Positions 17,057 through 24,354 of a DNA stretch of 64,000 nt are shown one piece after another. The DNA is taken from positions 2,767,501-2,831,500 of the forward strand of contig NZ_CP046400.1 of the NCBI RefSeq assembly GCF_009762795.1, given 5' to 3'. The first letter of the stretch is position 1; each line of letters starts with the position of its first letter. This stretch comes from Pseudodesulfovibrio cashew. Lineage in GTDB: Bacteria > Desulfobacterota > Desulfovibrionia > Desulfovibrionales > Desulfovibrionaceae. The position numbers and the translations under genes were made by a program. The notes beneath the pieces were generated by a model. The model was not told the origin of the DNA. It saw only the letters and a list, made by a program, of their open reading frames with translations, and ran no database searches.

Positions 17057-17117
17057 CTCATATGTTGTCAAACAAAGTGGTCCTACTTTTGGAATCTTTG
17101 GTACGTAAATCAAGGTC

Positions 17118-17300
17118 TTGCCCATGCCGCATCTTTCTCGTGGATGGTCAAAACAGAAGTCTTCTGACGTAGGGCGTCAGCTAAAAGCCTTATGCCAACA
17201 AAATAGTTATTCAGATGTTCCAGAAGGATTTACTGAATCATCTCAAAGCATCATTCGGCAACTCGGTTCGTCTGCCGAGCAGTATTGGTTTTATCCCTGA
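17118..17300 (+). CDS. possible small ORF overlapping the nuclease start, up to 60 aa
   Basis: A short ORF (TTG at 17118 or ATG at 17124, the latter with AAGG eight bases upstream) sits between the ATPase gene and the nuclease-like gene. It overlaps the first 86 bases of the latter in another frame. The peptide is polar (GWSKQKSSDVGRQLKALCQQ) and ends in SAEQYWFYP. It fills an otherwise unusual 158-base gap in a tightly packed operon. It could be a coupling peptide, a small protein or chance. Confidence 0.3.
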   Translation: MPMPHLSRGWSKQKSSDVGRQLKALCQQNSYSDVPEGFTESSQSIIRQLGSSAEQYWFYP

Positions 17301-18093
17301 ACCAAAGGGAACTCTTAATATTCATATTAATAATCCCGACTGTAATATGCAGTCCGATCGGAACGCCTTTGAAGGGTGGGCATTGGCCTCCCGCGTAGCC
17401 GGTTTTGAGCATGTTCGTCTTTCGTGGGCTACAGAGAGCATTAAGGAACCAAAGCACTACAATCGTTTTTTGTATCGAGCTTTCATGTTCTCCAAGTATT
17501 TTAAGTGGTTTTCTTCGGATGTTCTCAATGTGGATCATATAGTCGGAGTTGGTATCGAAAAGTACATCAATCATGGAACTGTCTCTGCCTCTGTCAAAGA
17601 CGATCCGAGATCCGAGTCTGCTTATGAGGATTGCTTGTATCGCTCCCAAGTTTTTAGAGTCGAGCACAATATCGATGAAGGTAGAATTGCTAGGCAACTT
17701 CCGGTTGGAGTCTATACCGAGAATCCTCCCACAGAGAAGAGCGCACTTTTTACGGGAAATGCTTCGGCGATAGATTTGATCGGTTTAGACCGCGATGGCG
17801 TTCTGAAATTGTTTGAGCTCAAGGTGGCAGGTAACAAGAAGGTCGGCGCCCTTTCGGAATTGTTTTTTTATTCGTGTATCCTCAATGACATACGGAGCGG
17901 TTTCATAAAGCCTTCTTCTGACGCGCTCATACGAGACTCTCTCCTGAGTTGGCAAGATGTCATTAATTCCAAGAAAATTGAAAATTATATCATCTCTTCC
18001 GGAGAGCTTCACCCCATAGTCAGAGGCGTGTGTGCTAGTAGCGTACTAGAGAATTTCCCAGTCACCTGCATAGAGGGCTACAAGTGCGAATAA
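17215..18093 (+). CDS. PD-(D/E)XK nuclease-like protein, 292 aa
   Basis: The C-terminal third shows a restriction-endonuclease-fold signature: Asp187 in AIDLIGLDRDG, then Glu201-Leu-Lys203 in LFELKVAGNKK, followed by a helix (ALSELFFYSCILNDI) typical of the fold. The first 180 residues are unassigned. The start is uncertain: ATG at 17215 lacks a clear ribosome binding site, and ATG at 17347 is an alternative. The stop overlaps the start of the metallo-hydrolase gene by ten bases, so the two are translationally coupled. It likely cleaves or binds DNA within the system. The motif is clear but the family is not named. Confidence 0.6.
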   Translation: MFQKDLLNHLKASFGNSVRLPSSIGFIPEPKGTLNIHINNPDCNMQSDRNAFEGWALASRVAGFEHVRLSWATESIKEPKHYNRFLYRAFMFSKYFKWFSSDVLNVDHIVGVGIEKYINHGTVSASVKDDPRSESAYEDCLYRSQVFRVEHNIDEGRIARQLPVGVYTENPPTEKSALFTGNASAIDLIGLDRDGVLKLFELKVAGNKKVGALSELFFYSCILNDIRSGFIKPSSDALIRDSLLSWQDVINSKKIENYIISSGELHPIVRGVCASSVLENFPVTCIEGYKCE

Positions 18094-19346
18094 TCATCCA
18101 TCGTGGGGCTGATGAGATCGGCGCGAGCTGCGTGGAGGTCGCGTATGGCACAACGCGCATTCTTCTGGATGCCGGTACCTCATTAGATGGCTCGGTGACC
18201 GTGTTCCCTGACGATATCAATGACTATTCAGCCGTAATCATTTCACATGGGCATCAGGATCATTATGGACTTCTTGAGAGCTTGCCTGAAAGCGTTGAAT
18301 TGTACATGGGGGATGTCGCTTGGGGTTTTCTGCAAAGCCTCAGGATATTCACTGGTCAACCGCCGTTAGCAGAACGGTCACGTATTTGCTTGAAGGCGGA
18401 GAGGCCTTTCAAAATTGGCGAAATTGTCGTGATGCCATATCTTGTAGATCATTCCGCGCCGGAAGCTTTTGGTTTTCTCCTTTCGGCGGGAGGACGAACA
18501 ATATACTACAGCGGCGATTTTCGAGCGCACGGGAGAAAGGCCAAGACCTTCGATTATCTGTGTGACCGGCTTCCTCGTGAAATGGATGCCGTATTGTTGG
18601 AAGGTACGTTGATCAACCGGGGCAATTCCCATTTCAGCGATGAATCAAAAGTGGAAGAGGGGATAATTGATGCGATTGGCAAGGAAGAGGGACTTGTCTG
18701 TCTCAGTTGTTCAGCACAAAATATCGATAGGATGGTGACGGCTTTCCGGGCTGCCAAGCGAAGTGGCAGGGTTTTAGCCCTTGATATCTATTCCGCTTGG
18801 ATATTGCGAGTTGCTCAGAAGCTGTCAAAGAATATTCCGGATATCCGATGGGACGGTATTCGGGTTCTTTCACACAATAAAGTCGCTTTGGGACAGTATC
18901 GGAAGATAAAACAGAACAGTGGGTTTTTCGGAGACTTCGTTCGTGAACTCTATCACTCAGACAATGAGTTGTGGGAGAAGGATATTGTGGATTCACCGTC
19001 CCGATATCTTCTCAAGCTGAGCGACTTTGGACTAGCGCACATCCTTCAAAAGCTTCGAAAGCCTTCAACCGTTATATACTCACAGTGGTCCGGGTATCTT
19101 GACCATGATTCATCAGCATACAACGAGCCGGCTGGGGCGCTCAAAGCTCTCGCTGGGGAACGGTTTTATGAAATCCATACGAGCGGGCATGCGACCAAAG
19201 AGGATCTTGAACGTTTTGTGTCTCAAATATTGCCGAAAACAGTTATTCCGGTTCATACCAACCATAAGCATATGTTTGGGGCATTGTTTTCCCAAACAAT
19301 CGTATTGGATGATGGGGAAGTTTTTGATTTGGCAGCGACGACGTAA
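18084..19346 (+). CDS. beta-CASP metallo-beta-lactamase-fold nuclease-like protein
   Basis: Metallo-beta-lactamase fold with the metal-binding HGHQDH motif at residues 55-60, a further His in VDHSAPEAFG and the Asp of YYSGDFRAHG. A beta-CASP insertion is suggested by SCSAQNIDRM, HTSGHATKEDL and the terminal PVHTNHKHMFG. This places it with RNase J/CPSF-like nucleases, although at 420 aa it is shorter than RNase J and lacks the C-terminal domain. GTG start at 18084 inside the end of the preceding gene. It is the last gene of the series; the sequence up to the tRNA holds only the tRNA terminator. A role in degrading invader DNA or RNA is inferred. Confidence 0.75.
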   Translation: MRIIIHRGADEIGASCVEVAYGTTRILLDAGTSLDGSVTVFPDDINDYSAVIISHGHQDHYGLLESLPESVELYMGDVAWGFLQSLRIFTGQPPLAERSRICLKAERPFKIGEIVVMPYLVDHSAPEAFGFLLSAGGRTIYYSGDFRAHGRKAKTFDYLCDRLPREMDAVLLEGTLINRGNSHFSDESKVEEGIIDAIGKEEGLVCLSCSAQNIDRMVTAFRAAKRSGRVLALDIYSAWILRVAQKLSKNIPDIRWDGIRVLSHNKVALGQYRKIKQNSGFFGDFVRELYHSDNELWEKDIVDSPSRYLLKLSDFGLAHILQKLRKPSTVIYSQWSGYLDHDSSAYNEPAGALKALAGERFYEIHTSGHATKEDLERFVSQILPKTVIPVHTNHKHMFGALFSQTIVLDDGEVFDLAATT

Positions 19347-19422
19347 GCTTTGTTATCTTGATTCAGGTTTGTGTTTTTGAGGCAAAACAGGTCTAAAACG
19401 GGTTTTGTCTTAGCCAATTAAA

Positions 19423-19456
19423 AAGCAGTTAGGCCAGATTACTGTCCTAACTGCTT
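19423..19456 (-). terminator. rho-independent terminator of tRNA-Leu (possibly bidirectional)
   Basis: Perfect 11-base stem (AAGCAGTTAGG / CCTAACTGCTT) with a 12-base loop. On the minus strand a run of T follows, directly after the tRNA 3' end. On the plus strand it could also stop read-through from the defence operon. Confidence 0.7.
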
Positions 19457-19464
19457 ATAATTAT

Positions 19465-19551
19465 TGGTACCCGGGGCGGGATTTGAACCCGCACGGAGCA
19501 AGCTCCAAGGGATTTTAAGTCCCTGGTGTCTACCAATTCCACCACCCAGGC
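19465..19551 (-). tRNA. tRNA-Leu (UAA)
   Basis: An 87-base cloverleaf with a long variable arm. The acceptor stem pairs GCCTGGG with CCCGGGT, the anticodon stem-loop is AGGGA-CTTAAAA-TCCCT (anticodon UAA), the T-arm carries GGTTCAAATCC and CCA is encoded. Its 3' end faces the island, the orientation expected when an integrase uses the 3' end of a tRNA gene as attachment site. No integrase and no second copy of the tRNA 3' end is visible in the window. Confidence 0.95.
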
Positions 19552-19563
19552 GTGGGAGTTTTC

Positions 19564-19591
19564 CTTATCGCGCGAGGCGCTGCCGCGTCAA
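19564..19591 (-). promoter_or_regulatory. promoter of tRNA-Leu
   Basis: On the minus strand: TTGACG (19591-19586), a 16-base spacer and GATAAG (19569-19564), 12 bases before the tRNA 5' end. GC-rich bases follow the -10 region. Confidence 0.5.
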
Positions 19592-19601
19592 TGGCTTTCC
19601 C

Positions 19602-21287
19602 CTATTTGAACATGGTCAGATAGTTGCGGAACAGCCGTGGACTGACGCGGGAATAGTGATCGAAGTCCGATATGATCTCCAGGCCGGGGACGATGGCGCG
19701 GGTGACCGGGATGTTCAGGTCCTTGCGGGTCAGGTCGGCATAGGCCGGGGTATAGCCGTTGGTCATGAGCGTCTTTTCCAGGACCATGACGTCGCCCTCG
19801 GCGCTACCTGTAGAGTAGTCGGGGAGGTATTCCAGCCGCCGGACCGGCAGGCCCTCGGGAGCGGGGCCGGACTTGGGGCCGGGGTAGGGGTATGCCGTTT
19901 CCGTCATGGCTGAGACCAGGGCCGACTTGCCGTTCAGGCCGCAGCCGCCACCCTTGTTCACGTCGCCGTGGCGGCCCAGAACCACCGATTTGTAGCAGGG
20001 CACGCCCAGTTCCGTGGTGACGTCCAGGAACCAGACGTCAATGCCATCCTCCTTGTAGCCCGCGAGCAGCGGCGCGATAGCCGGGTCGTCGGTCTCGACG
20101 CGGAAGCACCGTTCGGGATCGAACAGGACCGTGGCGTCGCTGTCACGCTCGATGACTTCGGTCAGTGCCGATACTTTGGCCTCGGCCATGGTGTTGCCAG
20201 AGGCCAGGCCCGTGGACCCAAGGGCCGAGAACAGGCTCGGCTCGTCCAGGTTGCAGAAAAGAAAAACGAACTGGGCCGGGATCAGGATGGGCTTGATTCC
20301 GCCCTTGCCGTCCGGGGCGTGCCCCTCGAACCAGTGCAGTTTCTGTCCGGCGTAGGGGACTTCCAGCCGCACGTCCGCCGGGTTGATCGCCTCGGCATCC
20401 AATTCGTCGTAGCTGGCGTGGATGAGCGGGTAGTCCCGGGCGTACCCGACTATGCCCTTCTTGCCGAAGGAGGCGTAGGACGAGAATCGTTCCGCCATCT
20501 CCATGGAGCAGGAGGCGTCGGCCTGGGCGCGGGAAAGGCCTCGCCCATAGCTGGTCTGGATGCCTTCCAGCGAATTGCCCATGCTTCCGGACACGGTCCG
20601 GGTCTTGACCATCCAGTGGCGCAGGCTGGCGATAGGCGAGAGGGACGCCTTGTGCTCCATGACCGGCCCAAGAAAGGCGTCGGCCTTGTCCAGGGCGGCA
20701 AAGGCGTGGGCGATGGTTTCCTCAAGCGGCCTGCGCGCTTTGGGCGGCGGCAGTTCCCCGTCCAGGGACTGGCGGATTGTGCTTGCGTCCACGGCCTCAG
20801 GCAAGGCGAGCTCCTCTTCGGAGATCACTGCTTCCAGGCCTGCGTCTTCGGGGCGGGGCAACGCCTTCATGGCGAAAATGTTTTTGCCGAACAGTCTGAT
20901 CCAGGCGGTGTGTCTGGCCTGATCCTCTCGCAGTCTGGAACGGATGTGGATGGCCGGGGTGTGCTCGAGCAGGGTGGCCGGATCAAGGCCGTCGAACAGG
21001 GGAAGCAATTGGCGCTGCCGGTCATGGCAGATGCATGCCTCGTACATGACAGCTGTGAGCACCGGGTCGGATTGTCCCTTGTCCTTCATGACTTCGTTGA
21101 TGAGCTTCTGGAGCTTGCGCGTGCGGAAGTCCTTGAATCCCTGGAGCACGAATTCGTGCATGTAGTCGTCCATGGGATGCTTGCGGAGATGGTCGGCCAT
21201 CTCGTTGAAGCTCAGGTTGACGTCGGGCATGGCCGCGAACATGCCGACCCCGAAATCCGTGTCCATCATTTGCAGCTTGTAGCGCAT
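19602..21287 (-). CDS. YcaO-domain protein
   Basis: YcaO-family ATP-dependent cyclodehydratase or thioamidation-type enzyme, about 561 aa. The family core is recognisable in LTEVIERDSDATVLFDPERC and in the later segment LGVPCYKSVVLGR. The N-terminal 200 residues are an unassigned helical region (DPVLTAVMYEACICHDRQRQ). ATG at 21287 is chosen because AAGGA precedes it at the right distance; the ORF opens further up to 21362. No TfuA, precursor peptide or oxidase gene lies nearby, so it appears to be a stand-alone housekeeping YcaO and not part of a thiazole/oxazole peptide cluster. Its substrate is unknown. Confidence 0.75.
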   Translation of the reverse strand: MRYKLQMMDTDFGVGMFAAMPDVNLSFNEMADHLRKHPMDDYMHEFVLQGFKDFRTRKLQKLINEVMKDKGQSDPVLTAVMYEACICHDRQRQLLPLFDGLDPATLLEHTPAIHIRSRLREDQARHTAWIRLFGKNIFAMKALPRPEDAGLEAVISEEELALPEAVDASTIRQSLDGELPPPKARRPLEETIAHAFAALDKADAFLGPVMEHKASLSPIASLRHWMVKTRTVSGSMGNSLEGIQTSYGRGLSRAQADASCSMEMAERFSSYASFGKKGIVGYARDYPLIHASYDELDAEAINPADVRLEVPYAGQKLHWFEGHAPDGKGGIKPILIPAQFVFLFCNLDEPSLFSALGSTGLASGNTMAEAKVSALTEVIERDSDATVLFDPERCFRVETDDPAIAPLLAGYKEDGIDVWFLDVTTELGVPCYKSVVLGRHGDVNKGGGCGLNGKSALVSAMTETAYPYPGPKSGPAPEGLPVRRLEYLPDYSTGSAEGDVMVLEKTLMTNGYTPAYADLTRKDLNIPVTRAIVPGLEIISDFDHYSRVSPRLFRNYLTMFK

Positions 21288-21422
21288 CAGGCTTCCTTGT
21301 CTTGGGTCTGAATCAACTGGAATTGCTTGAATATGTAGGCATATGAATCGGTTATGCCACAAAGTGATACGCTAGGGCATTCCGGGCTTGAACACAAGCC
21401 CTGTTTGGGCGAGGATGCCTTC

Positions 21423-22112
21423 ATGGAAAAGTCCGCCACTCGCGCCGTGTGGAGGCGCTCCGCAAGGATTCTGCTGCTGTTCGCCGTGGCCGGTTTGCTC
21501 ATCTATGTCTTTGAGCACTGGGGCGACCGTTACATGACTCGTCTGACAGCCTATGTTGCGTCCCAGGGACGGCTCGGGGTGGTCATCTACATTGCGGCTA
21601 ACGCGCTTGGGACCATGCTCCTGGTGCCGCAGGGGTTTTTCACCGTGCCAGCCGGGATGCTCTTCGGCTGGAAGTTGGGTGCGCTGTGGGCGTCCATCGG
21701 CATGACTTTAGGAGCGGTCGGGGCATTTTTTCTCGCCCGTTATGGCGTGCGCGACCATATCCACCGCATGTATAAAGGGAATCGGGTGTTTGTTCGTCTG
21801 CAGCAACTCAGCCGACTGCACCCGCTTCACGTCATTTCTTTGTCGCGCATTATCCCTGTCATTCCGTTCCCCGTGGCCAGCTATCTACTGGGCGTAACCG
21901 AGGTCCGATCCCTGCCGTACGCGTTGCTGACCTGGCTGGCCATGTTGCCGGAGACGGTCTTTCTTGCCTCGGGCGGGCATTTGCTCCACACGGGATTATC
22001 GGGAAAAACGTCGCTGGAGGCCGGAGTGGCCTTGGCCGTGGGCGGGTTGGCCCTGGCCGTAGTTGTTCATCGGATGAAGCGGAAGTTTTTGAACGGCGGG
22101 GAAGGCCTTTAA
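21423..22112 (+). CDS. TVP38/TMEM64 (DedA-like) inner membrane protein
   Basis: Integral membrane protein with about six hydrophobic segments and the family's central signature: VPQGFFTVPAGMLFGWKLG, then GALWASIGMTLGAVGAFFLARYG, and SLSRIIPVIPFPVASYLLG. The family is thought to act in membrane-lipid or ion homeostasis. ATG at 21423 follows GAGG; the ORF extends to 21354 without support. Divergent from ycaO, and its stop overlaps the convergent esterase gene by four bases. Confidence 0.85.
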   Translation: MEKSATRAVWRRSARILLLFAVAGLLIYVFEHWGDRYMTRLTAYVASQGRLGVVIYIAANALGTMLLVPQGFFTVPAGMLFGWKLGALWASIGMTLGAVGAFFLARYGVRDHIHRMYKGNRVFVRLQQLSRLHPLHVISLSRIIPVIPFPVASYLLGVTEVRSLPYALLTWLAMLPETVFLASGGHLLHTGLSGKTSLEAGVALAVGGLALAVVVHRMKRKFLNGGEGL

Positions 22113-22675
22113 CCCAGAGAGCGGACCAGCTTTTCAACCATGGGGTAGAGTTCACGCGCTATGGCCTCTACGCCCTGCTCGTTGGGGTGCATGCCGTCCA
22201 TGAGAGTCAGGGCATTGTCGCCGAAATAGCAGGACAGGATATCCGGGAAGAGGGGGACTCCGTGCTCTTCAGCCAATTCGGCAAAGATGGGATCGAACCC
22301 GGCCTTGTACTCGTCATCCATGACCGTCAGGGCGGTGATGCCCACGAGCAGGAGCGGGATATCTCGTTGCTTGAAGGCCGAAATCAGGGCGGTCAGGTTC
22401 GCCTTTACCACCGGCACGGGGTCGCCCACGAAGCAGTCGTTGGCTCCGAATTCGAGAACCGCGCAGTGGGGCTCGGCCATCAGCACCGAGTCCAGCCGCT
22501 CCAGGCCGTCCTCCGCCGTGTCGCCTGACACTCCGAAATTGAGACATGTTACCCGTATGCCGTCATCTCGGAGCAGTCGCTCCAGGACCACGGGCAGGGC
22601 TTCGTCTGGATGAAGGCCGTATCCCTCGGTCAGGCTGTCCCCGAAACAGGCGATGCGTACCGGCTGGCTGGACAT
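22109..22675 (-). CDS. SGNH/GDSL-type esterase (arylesterase/TesA-like)
   Basis: Block I FGDSLTEGYG with the nucleophile Ser, block III GANDC and block V DGMHPNEQG (catalytic Asp and His) identify a GDSL/SGNH hydrolase of the lysophospholipase L1/arylesterase type, 188 aa. No signal peptide is evident, so it is likely cytoplasmic. It starts three bases after the end of the neighbouring minus-strand gene upstream and may be co-transcribed with the RdgC-like pair. Confidence 0.85.
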   Translation of the reverse strand: MSSQPVRIACFGDSLTEGYGLHPDEALPVVLERLLRDDGIRVTCLNFGVSGDTAEDGLERLDSVLMAEPHCAVLEFGANDCFVGDPVPVVKANLTALISAFKQRDIPLLLVGITALTVMDDEYKAGFDPIFAELAEEHGVPLFPDILSCYFGDNALTLMDGMHPNEQGVEAIARELYPMVEKLVRSLG

Positions 22676-22678
22676 GGT

Positions 22679-23200
22679 CTATCCGCCGATCCAGAGCTTG
22701 ACCCTGGCTGCTTCTTCCTTCCATTCCTTGGACATGCGGAGGGTGAGGAATTGGGTGAAGACGATGTCGAGCATCTCCAGGCAGCGTTCCACCAGAAACA
22801 TTTTTTCCAGAAATTTGGCGTCCGGATCGTCGCCTTCCTCGTCCTTGGACGAGACCTTGGGCGTCTTGAGGCCGGAGAGGCCGAAGTCCGATGAGGTGAC
22901 CGTGACCAGCCAGTCGTCCTGGTCCATGGCGAAGAGCAGTTGGGCCTTGGAGACCTTTTTGCCGATGCCCAGGCCGGTCTTGGCTTCGGTCAGTTCGCCG
23001 CCGGGGTTGGACACCGTTGTGGTGGACTTGGTTTCGCCTTCACCGCCCTGGACCGAGACCTTCTGCTCCATGTGCAGGGTGAAGGTTCGTTTGTCCGGGA
23101 GTTGGAAGAGGATGGTTTCGTTGTCGGTCTTGTACCAGAGCCAGGTCAGGAAATCCTGGCCGAGCAGGGTGTTCTCGCGTTCGACGAGGGAAAGATCCAT
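22679..23200 (-). CDS. hypothetical protein linked to RdgC-like gene
   Basis: Unrecognised 173-aa soluble protein (LGQDFLTWLWYKTDNETILF near the start, FLEKMFLVERCLEMLDIVF near the end). It lies nine bases downstream of the RdgC-like gene on the same strand. The tight linkage suggests a functional partner of that protein. Its C-terminal helix is rich in Trp, Lys and Arg. No enzymatic motif is visible. Confidence 0.65.
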   Translation of the reverse strand: MDLSLVERENTLLGQDFLTWLWYKTDNETILFQLPDKRTFTLHMEQKVSVQGGEGETKSTTTVSNPGGELTEAKTGLGIGKKVSKAQLLFAMDQDDWLVTVTSSDFGLSGLKTPKVSSKDEEGDDPDAKFLEKMFLVERCLEMLDIVFTQFLTLRMSKEWKEEAARVKLWIGG

Positions 23201-23209
23201 GACGGCTCC

Positions 23210-23824
23210 TTACACGAAGAGGGTGGGTTCGAGGGATTCCAGCCTGGGGGCGGCTTCTTCGCCTAGGATTTCCATGGCCATGAAAAACGGGGTCAGCGGC
23301 TCCAGGTGCAGGTCGAAGGTCAGGGTGAAGTAGTCTTCGAACAGGGCGCGGACCTTGGCGTTGGTGGTGGACAGGTAGACGCGGTTGGCCGACGGGTTCC
23401 AGATAATGTCGAACATGGCCGGGATGGGAAAGGTCCTGGCACGCAGTCGGAGGGTGACCTGTTCCTTGAGTTCCCGTTTGCGGTCCCGTGAGACGAAATT
23501 CTTGCCTTGCTCCTTGTTGTGCTCCAGCTCCTTGTTCAGGGCGATGGTGCAATGCTTCTTGAGCACGGCGGGCGGGATGCGCCGGGTGTCCAGACGCAGG
23601 CCGAAAGCGAAGTAGTCGGCCTTTTCCGGCGGGGACTGGACCCAGTTCATATCCAGCATGTCGTCGATGTTGGTCCAGCCGAAGGATCGCTCGTCGGCGG
23701 TGCCGTCGATGTCCACGAAGCAGAACTGCTTCAGTTTTTCGGGCACCTGTTGGAGAAGTTCCCGGGGGACCTCTTCAATGATCCGGTAACGTGTCAGCCC
23801 GAGGCTGGCGGATTGGATGCTCAA
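23210..23824 (-). CDS. RdgC-like recombination-associated protein (TTG start)
   Basis: The C-terminal half resembles RdgC, a ring-shaped DNA-binding protein that restrains RecA: RKRELKEQVTLRLRARTFPIP, then FDIIWNP and FDLHLEPLTPFF. At 204 aa it is about two thirds of E. coli RdgC. The open frame runs to 23983, but that region is the promoter of the divergent gene. A TTG at 23824 preceded by GAGGAG at a six-base distance is the likely start. Role: DNA binding, possibly modulating recombination. Family call by conserved C-terminal pattern. Confidence 0.65.
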   Translation of the reverse strand: MSIQSASLGLTRYRIIEEVPRELLQQVPEKLKQFCFVDIDGTADERSFGWTNIDDMLDMNWVQSPPEKADYFAFGLRLDTRRIPPAVLKKHCTIALNKELEHNKEQGKNFVSRDRKRELKEQVTLRLRARTFPIPAMFDIIWNPSANRVYLSTTNAKVRALFEDYFTLTFDLHLEPLTPFFMAMEILGEEAAPRLESLEPTLFV

Positions 23825-23981
23825 CTGCGTCTCCTCATGTGCACAGGGTTTAAAAGCAGTCCCTGAGGTAAAATCTATCTCTCCGCTTGTAAAGGCCAAA
23901 GCGCTTGGGGAGTGGATTGTTTCCGGCCTCGGCTTGTTTTTGTCCGCCGGGGAAGGCATAGTCCGACGCAAAGGAGAGATC

Positions 23982-24353
23982 ATGCAAAAACAAGCACTTA
24001 CCGAATTGATATCCTATCTTGAAGACGTGGCCGCCAAGGTTCGCAGGCTGGAAGAGGAAGGCGATGCCGTTATCGAGACCGAAGGGCAGCTCGCCTTCCA
24101 GGCCAAACTGGAGGAGAAGGCCGAGCTGTTGGCGGCGCTGGGGGAAAAGGCGTGGAAGTTGACTGAGGCCGTAGGCGGGGAGCTGGGCAAGGAAATCGCG
24201 GCCCGGCTAGAACAGTTTTCCATGAGTGCCAGCACGTCCCTGCGCATCGGCAGCGTCTTTTTCATGACCGCGCTGCTCTATCCCGAAGATCACCAACCGG
24301 GCGAACCCAACGATCTGGAAACTTTCATAACCGATTTGAAAGGGAAGCTGTAG
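23982..24353 (+). CDS. hypothetical protein, 123 aa
   Basis: Starts at ATG 23982 after AAGGAGA. The first 90 residues are helical and charged (LISYLEDVAAKVRRLEEEGD, KLEEKAELLAALGEKAWKL), probably coiled coil. A short conserved-looking tail follows (SVFFMTALLYPEDHQPGEPN). No family recognised. It faces the PilZ gene, whose 3' end lies one base away in the opposite direction. Confidence 0.65.
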   Translation: MQKQALTELISYLEDVAAKVRRLEEEGDAVIETEGQLAFQAKLEEKAELLAALGEKAWKLTEAVGGELGKEIAARLEQFSMSASTSLRIGSVFFMTALLYPEDHQPGEPNDLETFITDLKGKL

Positions 24354-24354
24354 G

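Noticed and set aside
4055-19346. DISARM or BREX assignment for the locus
   Set aside because: Only a SNF2 helicase and a methyltransferase are shared with DISARM. DrmA, DrmB and DrmC are not seen, and PglZ, BrxC and BrxL of BREX are also absent.
19602-21287. Thiazole/oxazole-modified peptide cluster around the YcaO gene
   Set aside because: No precursor peptide, TfuA, dehydrogenase or exporter adjacent.
19968-21311. Long plus-strand ORF (447 codons) opposite ycaO
   Set aside because: It is the GC-rich antisense shadow of a well-supported YcaO gene, has no recognisable domain and carries low-complexity Gly/Arg/His-rich translation.
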